Assembly: GCA_008802785.1 (NCBI GenBank)
Contig: VUYT01000007.1
Span: 1 to 64,000, forward strand
Length of the DNA stretch: 64,000 nt
Direction of reading: 5' to 3'
DNA from: Symmetrospora coprosmae
Taxonomy: Eukaryota; Basidiomycota; Cystobasidiomycetes; Symmetrosporaceae
This document shows, one piece after another, positions 23,558-35,710 of the stretch (position 1 is its first letter; every line of letters begins with the position of its first letter). The notes under the pieces were generated by a model. The model saw nothing but the letters and a program-made list of their open reading frames with translations. It was not told where the DNA came from and ran no database searches. The translations under genes were made by a program, and so were the position numbers.

Positions 23558-25007
23558 CTATCGATCAGACCCTTCCTCTTTCCCATCCGCGTCTTTTTGC
23601 TCCGCAGCTTCCTTCTCCTGCTGCATGACCACGTCGTTTTTGATGGACACCGTTGACAAGTGTACGCCGTAGATGCATGCCATGAGACCGATCCCTCCCG
23701 CCGCGAGTCGCTGTGCGGCAGCAGGCCAGGGCGCAGCCCCTGAGCAGAAGCGCATGACATGCTCCTGGCTAGACCGAATAGTATCCGCATTCCATATGCC
23801 ATCGCGGTCCTTCTTCACCCACCAATGAAGCTCGATTGTGCCGCACTTTTCGCCCACTCCGGCATCAAGAGCGAGCTCGACTGCAGCTAGCACAACTGAA
23901 GGTGGGCACATTTCGAAGAGCTTGATTTGTATACGGGAGAGGCGATGACCGAGGGACATGATTTGGGTGAGGGCGCTTGCGATCTCGTCCGCAGTCACGT
24001 CTGCCTCGAAGCACTCGAGCTCGAGCGTATTCAAGACTGAACAAGGCGGCAGTAGCTCGCCTAGTGTCTCGATCCTCTCGTTGATCTCGTACGAGATGGT
24101 TTCGACAGCGTCCGCGTACGTAGACACGATCACACCGGCGACGGCATCGGTCGCGAGCACCACGAGGTCGCCTGCATCCGGCTCACAGTCGAGGAACCGA
24201 AATTGGAGCTCATTTTCACCGTCGATCCCAGTGCCCATCCTCAACTGGAAGTGCCTAGTATCTGCATCCCCGTAAATGTCGGTGCCTGTTTCTTTGACTT
24301 CGATCAGGACTGCCTGCTGGACCAAGCGTCTGAGCAGACTGTCTAGGAAGGCTCGCGAGATTGCCGAAAGAGGAATCGTGACATGTAGTCCCTTCAGATA
24401 GCCTCCAAACTTCGAGAGCACCCGACTGATGTGATGGACGGAGAATTTCGCTCGAAGCCAGGTTGGCGAGCGCTCGGGTCTGGCCAGCTCGAGCCTGAGT
24501 TGACCCAAGGGCGTCTGTGCTGGGAAGCTTGATGAGAGGAGCGTGCGACAGAGGAGGACGGAGCTCTCGGTAGCATGCATCGACCAGCCTAGCGGCTTGT
24601 CAGGTTGGAGCATTTCGTCGTCCGATGCAGACGCAGACTGCAGGTCGATGTCGCCATATAGCGCAGCCCGCGCGAAGGGCAGGAGCGTTCGGGAGACCAG
24701 GCACACTGGCGCCTTTGCTGCGTAGGGCTCTGCTTCTAGATGCTCGAAGACGAGAGAGAGCATTTCGTGCGGCAGATCGTGCAGGTTGAGCGGGCGGCTG
24801 ATGGTCGTCGGGGCCGAGTCGGGCGGATTCGCATCAAGACAGGGCCGCCGAGGCTATTCGGCAAAGTGTGACGCACCGCTGTTGATGCTCGACGTGGACA
24901 GTGTCCTCGTTCGTGGGTCTCTTGCAGTCCTCTGAGCTGTTGGCCTGTTCATTCGCGTCGGCGCCGATCCGCGCGGCGATCCGAGCGCTCCTGGGGAGAG
25001 CAGGCAT
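23558..25007 (-). CDS. F-box-like protein, copy 1 of a tandem pair
   Basis: The main exon reads about 420 aa from RPLNLHDLPHEMLSLVFEHL, an F-box-like helix pair, to EGSDR at 23558. The 5' end needs an intron: donor GTGCGT near 24877 and acceptor CATCAG near 24799 (79 nt) join an upstream Cys/Asp-rich exon in phase. This gives a start at about 25007 (MPALPRSAR), though a start further upstream is possible. Downstream there are LVSRTLLPFARAALYGDID and long alpha/beta stretches resembling the leucine-rich-repeat-like bodies of basidiomycete F-box proteins, but no crisp repeat. The expected role is substrate recruitment to an SCF ubiquitin ligase; the substrate is unknown. The neighbour at 25406-26778 is a clear paralogue. 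Confidence 0.6.
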
Positions 25008-25405
25008 CAGCGACAGCCCGGCAACGAGACATGCGCGTTGAGACGGCACACCTCCGCATTGCCCTCGCTTGTATGCAGATAGCGCGAAAAGGCCCTTCGG
25101 TTGCCAGTTGCCAGGAGTCTGAGCCGTCCCTTGATGCCATGCGAAAGCAAGGAGTCGAGATGCCCGACGCGACCGAGGGCTTATGAGAACGGCAACTAGA
25201 TTCGTCATTCGTAGTATACCTTATGCAGACACCGCGAGCGACACGGAAGAGATGACCCAGTAGAAGTATACACGTTTGCAACGACACGGTCCATAGCGCC
25301 TGGGCCCCGGTCGCTTGACACGTTTACCCTCGCGCGACGCTCCCGCTGCTCTCTTACTCTTGTACTTTGCGCCTGCTGTCCCCCGCGATCGAGCGGACCG
25401 TCCCA
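25008..25405. other. Spacer between the two F-box paralogues
   Basis: About 400 bp hold the upstream region of F-box copy 1 and the 3' region of copy 2. No separate gene or repeat was seen. The true start of copy 1 could extend into it, because the frame stays open. Confidence 0.45.
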
Positions 25406-26778
25406 TTAATCCTCGCTCCCCTCCTCCACGATGCTGGTTATCTCTTTGTCCCATCCGCGCCCCGTCATGACAGCTCGCAGGACTGTACCGTTCTTGCCCA
25501 GTTGCTCGGATAAGGCGTTCCATTTTGCATCGCCGCTACAGAAATCTGCAATTTCCTTCTCTACCTGACGAGCGCATCCCGAGCTCTCTTCTTCGTCCTC
25601 GGACTGCAGGCACCACTGGATTTCGAGTCGGCCAACGGAGATGTGAGACACGCGGAACTCGGCCAGCTCGAATACTGCGGCGACCTCCCGGGGTCCGTGC
25701 GACCGGAAGATCAGGACCGGTATGTGAGATTGTCTGAGGGCGGGCATTGCCTCCCATGCAGTCCCAGCGGCGGCGTTGCAAATGGTGAGCGAATGGAGAC
25801 TCTGCCATGCGGGCAGGACCTTCCTGAGCAGATCGGGGCCATAGCCGTAGTCCGTGGCAGTGTATGTGAGAGACTGTATGCAGTCGGCGTAGGCTTCTAC
25901 GAGATCGCTGATGTCCTCTTCCTTCCCTGCGACTGTGATCTGCCCGGGGGCGTTCAACTGGTTCTCGTACGTCGACATCAGGCCTGCATCGATCATCCCT
26001 TCGGTATCTTCGCTTGCTTTGAGAAAGAGGACGGTGTCGTAGTCGTCATCGACTGCGTACGCAGTCAGCGGCAAGTATTCGAGGCATATCTCGCACCGCA
26101 TCACGCCTATCTCCAGAAACTCGTCGACTAGCTCGACCGTGAGAGCGGAGGAGGGCAGCATGCAGGTGAATTTGTCTAGGCCGATGCCGAACTTGAGGAC
26201 CAACTGTGGTAGCTCGAATAGAGCCAAACCTGACAGGAGCCAGGTGGGTGATGTGTGCGGCCTGCTAAAGTCGATTGACAGGCTTCCCAGGTGCACGCTT
26301 GGCGGGAAGGTGGGGCTCATCAGAGCGCGAAAAAGGAGGACAGATACTTCCGTCGCGTCTTCCTGCCCTGGTCCAGGGTACACGTAGTTTCCCTCCGACT
26401 CCGGTCCCAGTGGACGTCCACATTGTGGTACAGTTCCGCGCGAGCGTAAGGCAGCAGATGCTGCGAGATAAGGCAGAAGCCCGCCTTTGTGCTGCGGCTC
26501 TCCTTGCTTAGATGAGAGAATGCGAGGAGTAGCAGCTCATGAGGAAGGTCCTGGAGGGTGATTCGAGAGCTGGATGTGGACGCGTCATGAGGGAAGGCGG
26601 ACGCGCACGTCAGCTCGGTACGATCCTTCGACGACGGCTGAGGCTGCCGAGCATACGGTACCGAGCGCTCATCCGCATCCTTCTCCTGTATCTGTATAAC
26701 TTGCGCACGCACGCCGTCATCCACCTCCCGCACCCTCTCATTCTCATTCTCATATTCGTCCCCGTGCTTGCCGGACAT
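25406..26778 (-). pseudogene. F-box-like protein, copy 2 of the tandem pair, apparently frameshifted
   Basis: The reading frame opens at the ATG at 26778 (MSGKHGDEYE), passes an F-box-like ITLQDLPHELLLLAFSHL and LISQHLLPYARAELYHNVDV, then loses the match to copy 1. About 20 codons later the match resumes in another frame (EGNYVYPGPGQEDATEVSVLL). It continues to EEGSED at 25406 with SPTWLLSGLALFELPQLVLKFG aligned to the same block of copy 1. The shift lies near 26390-26425. No GT-AG intron longer than about 33 nt fits there. So this is a decayed gene, a sequencing indel, or an extremely short intron. All the rest is open and well conserved, which argues for a recent or artefactual change. Confidence 0.5.
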
Positions 26779-27100
26779 CCTGAGGCGGCCGACCAGTGAC
26801 CTGAAGGCTGCATACGATGCTCGACACGATCAGCTTTACGGGACAGAGCAGCACCGCGTTGTCTAACAGGCTCACATATGCCTTGTCAGATCACGGGATG
26901 CTTTCTGCAACGTCGAGAGGCGGTTCAGTCGTCAGGAGTCTGAGCCGTGCTGGTTGCATGCCGCTGGCCTCCTCCGCCCTCACGTGGAGACGGATGGCGG
27001 CGACAGACAGAGAGACGGCTCTGCTTCTGGCAACCGAGCACGCGCAGACGCAGGAGAAGATATGAACAGGAGGATCGGATAGAGACTAGACTGCACAGAG
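26779..27100. other. Divergent intergenic region, nothing recognised
   Basis: About 320 bp lie between the start of F-box copy 2 (leftward) and the start of the large acidic protein (rightward). No promoter element or RNA gene could be recognised. Confidence 0.5.
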
Positions 27101-30100
27101 ATGGCATCCTTCTCGCACCTCCTGCGCTCTGCGCCGTTCTACAGTCCCGCCAAGTACACTAGCCCAGGGCAGACGCAGCGGCAGGAGCGACGGCTGCATG
27201 CGACACAGCGACCGCTCATCAACCCGTATGCGACCCTCACCGCCGACGACTTTGACACCTTTGTCGACGATGTCAGCAACAGGATCGCGGGCGCCCTCAG
27301 CTATGACCGGGAGGCAGAGCTGGCGAGCAAGAGGCGGGGGTACGCGGGCGACGACGAGTACTGGCTCGAGCTGGGCGGAAAGCCCGGCGAGTTCCTGGGT
27401 GGGGCAGCGGCTGCACCTGAGGACGAGGTACAGCAGCATCAGACTCGGGAGGACGACGACCTTGCAGAGGCAGAGGGAGAAAGGCTCGATGGGCGAGCTC
27501 AAAGCGCGCAGCCGTTCCCTGCCGGCGATCCCGCATCACATCGCTCCGTCACCCTCGTCTCGAACGGCGACGAGGCGGAAGGAGAGCAAGATAGACAAGC
27601 TGCCGTTGACGCGGACGCGTCTATGCTAGACAACCTGAGCGACGCTGACGAGGATAGCGCTGAAGCCGAGCCGGAGGAAGAGTACAACAACGAGTCGGAA
27701 GACGAGCAGCTTGACGAGGAGGACGAGGATGAGCTCGAGCAGGAGGATAGTGGCGCCGAGCAGGCGACTTTGCAGACTCGTCAACCTCCTAGTAGCCAAG
27801 TAGAGCCCATGTGAGTGCACTCCGGCCTGCTCTCCTCACTCGGGCTTTTGGAAGCCAGCAGCTGAGGCCCAGGCCATTCAGCACACTCGACGATACTACC
27901 GACGAGGACGAGGGCGAAGGCGAAGCAGAAGATGACGAGGAGGAGGAAGAAGAAGAGGGGCAAGAAGAGTACGACGATGGCAATGGCAGCGAGGAGGACG
28001 AGGACGAGGATGATGACCAAGAAGCGGACGAGAATGGTCACGAACCCGCTCAATCCCAGCCGAGATGGAGACCAGCACAGGTCTCGCGGAATTCGAACGT
28101 CAGCCTCGAGACAGATGACGGGCACCTTATTCTGCTCCGCGACGAGCAGGAAGACGATCATGGCGAGCAGAAGGAGGCGGAGGAGCAGGACGATGACGAC
28201 GGCAAGAACGAAGCGAACTCTAGCCAAGGGGAGGCCGGAATGCCTCCCGCAGTCTTTCCGGATTCCAACCTCGCCTTTGAGACCGCCAACGGTAATGTCG
28301 TAACACTACCGCCGCCGTCGTCCACAACTTCGTCAGCGCCCACAGCCTTCTCGCCGACCTCGAACGTCTATCCAGATCTCGCATATCTTCAGGATCTCCC
28401 ACCTCAACCAGTGGCGCAGACCCTGTATCCTTCGCTCGATGGTCTCGCCAGCGCCGGCTTTGGCTTCATCCCCGCATCAACGTTGCTGAGACAAGCGGAG
28501 GCGGCATCCCCCTTCGCGTCGCAGCACGGCACCGAGCCTCAGCAGAGTCTGGATGCGAACGCAGGCGCAGCAGCAAATCCGGATCCGGACGTGTCGTATG
28601 ACATGGGTGCCCTGCCCGAGCTCAACGGCGAAGGCGACGACATCATGCCCATCGACCTGTTGCTCGACGCGGCGAACGAGGATGTCGAGCGCGTCCAGGA
28701 AGCCGTCGACAAAGTTGTAGAGGCCGACGCCGAGGAGGATCGACTGAATGCAGAACTGCTAGAGCTCGTACACCAGCAGCAGCCTGAGCCATCGCTTCGG
28801 ATAGACGAGGAAAGCGAGATGGCTGATCCAGGCGCTGCTGAACACGGGCGTGCTCTAGCGGATGATGAAGGGGATGAAAGCGGCGAGGATGAGAGGGTGG
28901 AGGAGGAGGGGGATGTGAACTCGCTCGAACAGCAGGACCCTCAGTCGCCGCGAGAGCAACAACGTCGCTCAGCGAGCAAGCAGGAGTCGGATGTCATCTC
29001 CATCGGCTCGTCTTCGGAAGAAGACGAAACAGAGGCACCACCGGCACCAAGGCGACCTCCTGCTGCACACCAGTCGCAGGTCTCCCAGCAGTACGCTCGC
29101 AAGACTCTACCGCAGACAGCCGTCCCTGCTCCGGTACCCAGCCAGGCCCGCCTGATGTCTCGACGGGTGCTCGATCAGCTGGACGAGGAGGACAGAGAGG
29201 CCTCTGGCTATACGTCCGACGGAGAAGGACCTGTCAGGGAAGGGCACCTATTCGGCCAGGAAGAAGGCGATGCCGATGCGGATGCCGCAGCGCTAGAGGA
29301 AAACGAGGACGATCCTGACGCCCGTGAGTTCCGCCGCATGCAGCAGGGAGTCAGGAGGCGGCGGGCGGTCGAAGAGGAGCAGGACGCAGAGGATGCCTAC
29401 TTCGGCGAGGAGTCCGAGGGCGATGACGAGCGGGACTCTGCCGAGGTGGAGGACGAGGATGAGGATGGCGACGCACAAGGAAGCGAGGGCGAAGGTAGCT
29501 CGTCCTCTGCCGAGACCGCAGGCGCAGGCGCGACACAGCAGAAGCGGCACCGCCCAACTTCGACCCGCGATGAGTTTGCAGACGAGGTGGACGACCAGGA
29601 GCTCGATGAGCAAGAGGAGCGCGCAAAGCGCTTCAAGACGGACGCGGACATCGAGGATCGTGTGCCCATACCGCGCTTCATGAAGAAGGACAGCTCGGGC
29701 GAGTATGTCCTCGACTACTCGGGCGACGAGGCGGGAGAAGATGAGGAGGAAGAGGAGGAGGAGGAGAGTGAGGGAGATGAGGAAGGTGAGGAGGATGGGG
29801 AAGAGGAAGAGGGCGAGAGCAACGATGAAAAAGAAGATGAACACGGGGACGGTGCTGCTGGGGAAGCAATCGAGGATAGCACCAAGCATGCCGATGGAAT
29901 GGTCGCATTGCAAGACGGAGATGGCGCTTGGGAGAAGAGTGAGATCGACGATGCGGGCCCCTCCGTCGCCTCCGCAAGTGCGGATATCGGCTCAGCTCAG
30001 ACAGCGGATGTCGAGCTTGCCCCGAATCGGAGTACTGAGCAGGAGTCTGTCGCAGCTGCAGACGCTGGCGCCACGGATGAAGTGCAGCTCGCTGTATCCG

Positions 30101-33100
30101 GCACTGCGGATCAAGATCCAGCCGGAACGGGCGTTCTAAGCCCCTCCGGAGATGTGCTCGAAGAAATCCTGCATACCTTCGAAGCAGATCCGCAGGAAGG
30201 TGCTGTCGTCACGTCTACGTCAATATCGGCAACTGTGTCTACCACGGTCCAGGCAAAATCGTCATCCATGGATGACGACAAGCAAGAGCCGCTAAAGACA
30301 GGCGTAGCGCCAGTGGTAGCAGAGACAGATGCACATTCGGCTGAACAGCCATCGGAGCCAGCGGCCAGGGGCGCTCACGAGCCGCTGAACATCGATCCCG
30401 CGAGCGAGTCGGCGAATGTGCAGACCGACTACAGCTCTGCCGCAGCTCCCGACCAGGCGAGTGAAGCGATCACAGCAGCCCGCAGAAAGAGTGTCACTCC
30501 GGCGCCCGAGCTGCGAGACGGTGACATGGCGTCAAGCACTCAGCCCCTCTCGCCCAGCACCCCATCCACAAAAGCGGCTAGATCTGCATCGCACGCACCT
30601 TTCCTCCCGCAGTCGCTGATCATCCCGCCTCAAGAAGCGTCGAGCTCGGTCGTCTCGGCCATCTCGCCGCTACCTGCAGCTTGGCCGCAGCTCGGAAGTG
30701 CATCTGATGTCGCGGAGGCGTCTTCACCCGCCCTCGTCTCGCCTACACTCCCGGCATCTCTGCACTTGCCAGCCCAAGACTTGACCCCTGGAGGGCCGGA
30801 AAGCAACTTCGCAACCGACCCGCTAGCCATAGCGGACCCAAAGCCTATGTTTGCGCCGCAGACGCACGATGCGGGTGCCGAGCAAGTAAGCCTTTCCATG
30901 GCTGTGATGCAATGGTCCAAGCGCTGACACCCTCGGACGTTGTTCCGGCGATAGTCGGACGTGGGACTTGATGTCACAGCTGCGTCTTCCGACCCTGCAC
31001 TAGCCAATGCCTCTTTAGATGCCGGTCAGGCGATGGAAGTTGACACGTCCGAGCCGGAGGGAAGTAACGCCGCATTACAGGGCGGAGAGGCAAAGGATAT
31101 AGGGGATCGTCCTGCACACGAGCCATCTGCTGAGCCAGACGAGAAAGAATATACCAGCCAAATCCCGCCATACACGACAGAGACGGACGCCTCCTTCGAT
31201 GCCGGCTCGCTCTTCCCGAGCACTGCTCCGCTGTACACGGCCGAGACCGACGCGTCGTTCGATGAGCGCTCGCTCTTCCCTGGCACAACCGACCCGGATG
31301 CTTCCTTCGACGCGACCTCCCTCCTCGCCCCAGCTGTGGCTGCACCAGTGCGCGAGGACAGCTTGCCGCCTGCGCCGGCCCTCAGTCGAAGACACAGCGG
31401 ACAACCAGGCAATGGCCACTCCGGTACTCCGACACGTGTTCTCAACGCGATCCAGCCTGGATTGTGGAAGCCGGGCACGCCGATCCGGTTCGGCGGGAGA
31501 AGTCTGCAGGCCGCGGTACGCGAAGCTGCGTATGATCCGGAGAGGAGCCGGACGCTGGAGGAATCGCTTGTTGGGAGAAAGGCCGAGGAGGTCACGACAG
31601 CGGAGTCGCCGGAAGAAGCTCTTGAAGCACCCGACTCGGACTTTATCGCTCTCAGTGAGGGCCACACTACCGATACTGCGGATGCAGCGCTGGCGCTGCA
31701 GGCGGATCCACCAATCGGTGACAGTGCGTCAGCAGAAGCGGAAGCGCCCTTCCACAGCGAAGATGGCCCCGCCGCCATGTCCCCTGTGCGGCAGGCCTCG
31801 CAAGAGCCGGAGTCCACCCTATTGCCAAACATGCAGGAGGTGTCGAACGACAAGGGCACCGGAGGATCCGCGCCCATTCCGGTCGGAGAGTACACGGACG
31901 CCGTGCCGGACTACCTGCCCGCGGCCTCCGCATCTGGCTCGGAACAGGAGCGATTATCCTCCGAAGCTCTCGATCAGGAAGCAGGGGATGATGAAGAAGA
32001 GGCCAATGCGCTCGTCGCGATCTTACTATCGCCCAAGGGCAAGACGTTCACGACAAGCGGTACGGCGCCCGTGGCCAATCGTGCGAGCGTCCGCAGCAAA
32101 GGCAAAGGTCGCCGCAGCCAGACGCCAGAGGCGTCGGTGCGTGCCTCGCCCCGCGGGAGAAGCCAGACGCGGCGGGAAGGCCGGAGCAGTTCAGACAGTG
32201 GGCCTGTGGAGCGACGGAGATCGTCGAGGAGCGATAGCGGGGCAGAGCCTGTGGAGGAGCATGAACCTCCGCGCGTGACTGACCAGGCTGCAGCTGGCGA
32301 CGAAGAGGAGGACGACTCGGACATCAAGGAGGTCGCTGCCTCGCGCTCGCCAGCCAAGATCGCACTTTCCACGGTTACCGCAACAGGGGCCGACTCGACG
32401 CCTATCAAGCGTCGCTCAATATCGCAGAGCCAGAGAGTTCTGCTGCCCAGCACGCCGGAGCATGCTGAGCCCGCGCCGGGCAATGCAACGGAAGAGGCTG
32501 TCGAAGATATGGAAGTCGTTTCGCTCCTGACGACTAGGCCTTCAAGGCCTCGCTTCCACAAGCACGGAGAGTCGCACTCGGAAGCTGCACAGAGGCGTCA
32601 GGCAGCCGCGTCGGCGACTGAGCGTACGTCGGCTCGTGGCGGGGTGCCATCTCACGACATCACCACCGGGCAATCACCTGCAGTTGTCCACCCGAGAATG
32701 GAGCGCGATGACCACAAGCACGGCCTTACTTCCTCTCCAATTACCACGCGCTCACACTGCACTTATCACAAACTCAGCATCCCGAATCCGCTTCTCCGCG
32801 ACGGCCATCGAGCCAGTGGCGCAGACACTCCGCTTCGGCGGATGAGCACCCGACTTGCCCGCGCACATGAGAGTACCGGTGCGGTTGGGAACCACCCATC
32901 GCACTACGTCTTCTTGGTTCCCGGTTGCTGCGTGACTCGGGACCTCATCGATAAGGAGAGTAGTGCGGGGAGTGGAAGGGGGATGGAGGACCTTGGTGTG
33001 GCCAACAACGACGAGGAAGGGAAGGCCATACGGATACTGTCGATGGACGAAGGAGGCGATGGCGAGAAGCTCACTGTGACGGGCATTCCGGACGAGGTGA

Positions 33101-33324
33101 TTCAGTCTCTGATACGCGTGGTCGGCTTGGAGCTTTTCCGGGACGGGGATTGCGAAATCCTCGGGCCTATCGCTACGAGGAGTACGGAAGGGCAAGACGA
33201 GAGCAAGGCCGTTTCGCCCTCTGCGGCTCCGGCTGGTCCGCTGCCATCTCAGAGCGAGAGGAAGCGGAGGCGTGAGTCCGACATGGGTGGCATGACGGGC
33301 ACGCCGCACAAGCGGGCCAAGTAA
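27101..33324 (+). CDS. Giant acidic, largely disordered protein of unknown function (about 2,030 aa)
   Basis: Three exons (27101-27810; about 27873-30885; 30955-33324) join in frame. The second has three in-frame acceptor choices within 27 nt. The N-terminal block (HLLRSAPFYSPAKYTSPGQ, then LTADDFDTFVDDVSNRIAGA and YAGDDEYWLELGGKPGE) looks folded. Long Glu/Asp/Gln/Ser stretches follow. Around 31165-31335 three tandem copies of a motif near TDASFDxxSLFPxT occur (DASFDAGSLFP, DASFDERSLFP, DASFDATSLLA). The end holds a second compact block with TRSHCTYHKLSIP and YVFLVPGCCV, then GIPDEVIQSLIRVVGLELF, and a basic KRRRES...PHKRAK tail suggesting nuclear import. I do not recognise the family. The composition suggests a chromatin or nuclear-periphery scaffold, which is an inference only. 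Confidence 0.75.
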
Positions 33325-33567
33325 TGCGTGGGTACACCTTCTGTTGTTTACACATCAGCCAGAGCCTCCCTTGAAACGCACAGTACACGCGGTCTGCATT
33401 CTGAGGTGGTCCATGCACAATGATTGAATGCCAAGTCATCGACGCGCGCCTCGTTCGATTTCCAGGAAAGCCAGACGCGCAGTGTCGGGAGTCGGGGTTC
33501 TGTGCTCTGACCCAGCCCAGCAGATAGCCAGAGAAGATAGTGCTTGCTCGATAGAAGCCATTCCGTG

Positions 33568-35516
33568 ATGGTCCTCACGCGCGCCCAGTCGCGGCACAAT
33601 GTGCACGGTGACGCTGCCCTGAGCGATAACGAGGGTGAGGGCGGCATCGGCAACGCCAACGGCAGCGGCGCAGGAACAACACCCGTCAAGCAGGCAAAGG
33701 TGGAAGAGCAGCAGCAGCAGCACGGCAACGGCAAGAACAAGAGCAAAGACGCCATCATCCAGCCATCGACAGGAACCTACGAAGCCTCCCCTCGCACGAC
33801 CTCGTACGAGTTCCTCGGACCTCCTGGGGCTTTCCTCATTTCCACCCTCGTCCCTTACTTCAGCTACTTCTTCGCATATGCCTGCGACGAGCGAGGATGC
33901 CCTTCCACGCCGTTCGTGCCGTACATGCAGCAAGGGTGGGCGCATATCCAGACGGCACACTTCTGGAAGGAGCTCCTCCTCGACCGGCGCGGCTACGAGA
34001 TCTACTTTGGATGGTACGCGTTCACCGTGCTCTGCTGGGCTGTCCTGCCTGGCAAGTGGATAGACGGAGGCGCCCTCAGGAACGGCCAGAGATTGACGTA
34101 CAAGATCAATGGTGAGGGGCGAGATTGCCGCTGTCCGATCCGGCAGCCGTCTGACCCGGATGTCTCCCTATTCCTACTTCGATGGCTTACTGACTTCGAT
34201 TCTTCAATTCAGCCGTACACACGTTCTTTGCGTCTCTGGCTGCCGCCGCATCAATCTTTGCCGTGTATGGAACGACACCCTTCCTGGCCATGTTTGATCA
34301 CTGGGTCGGGCTCGTGACCGCATCCCTCGTCATGTCCATCCTGCAGGTGAGTGTTCCAGCTCGCAGGCTGTCTCGTATATACGGTGTACAATTGACTCAG
34401 CGTCCTTCGACCTGTCTGCACACAGGCAACGTACTGCTACGCGACGTCATTCATCCCAGGGACAATGCTCGCAGTTGGCGGAAACAGCGGGAACGTTCTC
34501 TACGATGCGAGTATGCCACCCTGCGACCTGTATACGGTACATGGAGCTGACTTCTCCCCATCTGCAGTGGTTCATTGGCCGCGAGCTCAACCCACGGATC
34601 GGCATCTTTGACATCAAGACCTTCAAGTAAGCGGATGCAGCCAATGCGCCGTCTCCCAGGACCGTCTGACCTTCCCCCTTCCGCGCTCCCACTTCTTACA
34701 GCGAGCTGCGGCCCGGCCTCATCCTGTGGTTCCTGCTCGATGTCAGCATGGCCATCAAGCAGTATTCGCTACTTGGCCGCGTGACAGACAGCATGGCGCT
34801 CGTGCTTGTCTTCCAGGGCATCTACGTCTTCGACGCCGTGTACAACGAAGCTGGCATCCTCACGCAGATGGACATCACCACCGACGGCTTCGGTTTCATG
34901 CTCGCCGTTGGCGACCTCACCTGGGTCACCTTTACCTATGGGTTGCAGGCGAGATACTTGGCGCTGTATCCCAAGGACCTCGGGTACTTCTGGACGGCGG
35001 TCATTGTCGGAGTCAACGCGCTCGGGTACTGCATCTTCCGGATAAGCAATGAGGAGAAGAACGAGTTCAGGAACGGCAGGAACCCAAAGAGTGTGTCTTC
35101 GATAGAGTATGGCTCGGCGAAAGCTACAGAATCGCGGTGCCGATGCTTATGTCTGTCGCCTCTCAGACCTTACATACATGAAGACGGAGAGAGGCACGAA
35201 CCTTCTCACAAGCGGCTGGTGGGGTCGCTCGCGGCATCCGAACTATGTAAGTCACTGTCAAGCTAGCTCTTGTGCCGAGCGCATCAGCCTGACGGGGTTT
35301 CCGCTTGGACAGCTCGGCGACTGGATCATGGCCTGGGCCTGGTGCCTCCCTACAGGCTTCAACACGCCTCTTACGTACTTCTACGTCGTCTACTTTGCCA
35401 TCTTGCTCGTTCATCGCCAGCTAAGGGACGACGAGGCCTGCCACAAAAAGTACGGCAAAGACTGGGAAAGGTACTGCAAGCTAGTCAGTTCGCGCATCAT
35501 TCCCGGATTGTACTAG
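33568..35516 (+). CDS. ERG24: Delta(14)-sterol reductase (ergosterol synthesis)
   Basis: Seven exons (33568-34111, 34213-34346, 34426-34506, 34568-34626, 34702-35090, 35167-35246, 35313-35516) sum exactly to 496 aa. The ERG4/ERG24 signatures are present: GRELNPRIGIFDIKTFNELR and, near the C-terminus, LLVHRQLRDDEACHKKYG with DWERYC. NLTYMKTERGTNLLTSGWWG and SRHPNYLGDWIMAWAW complete the NADPH-binding region. The multi-pass ER enzyme reduces the C14 double bond left after lanosterol demethylation and is the morpholine target. The first 75 residues are a low-complexity Gln/Asn/Lys segment not found in yeast. Intron 3 (34507-34567) appears to have a GC-AG border (GAT then GCGAGT): the GT five bases downstream would break the conserved frame. 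Confidence 0.94.
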
Positions 35517-35710
35517 GCGACAATAGGCTGTATGACTAGGTGCATGCGTGGAGTTGCATATATACCCCACGTACATGTGACGGATGGTCTCCCGTAACGG
35601 TGTCCCGGCTTGCTTGAATCGCGCCGTCCGTCCGCGTGGCTCTCGGTTGCGCCAACTCTGACTTGCCGTAAGCTGGCAAACGCCAAGCGTGCGCATGAAG
35701 ACGTCCGGTA

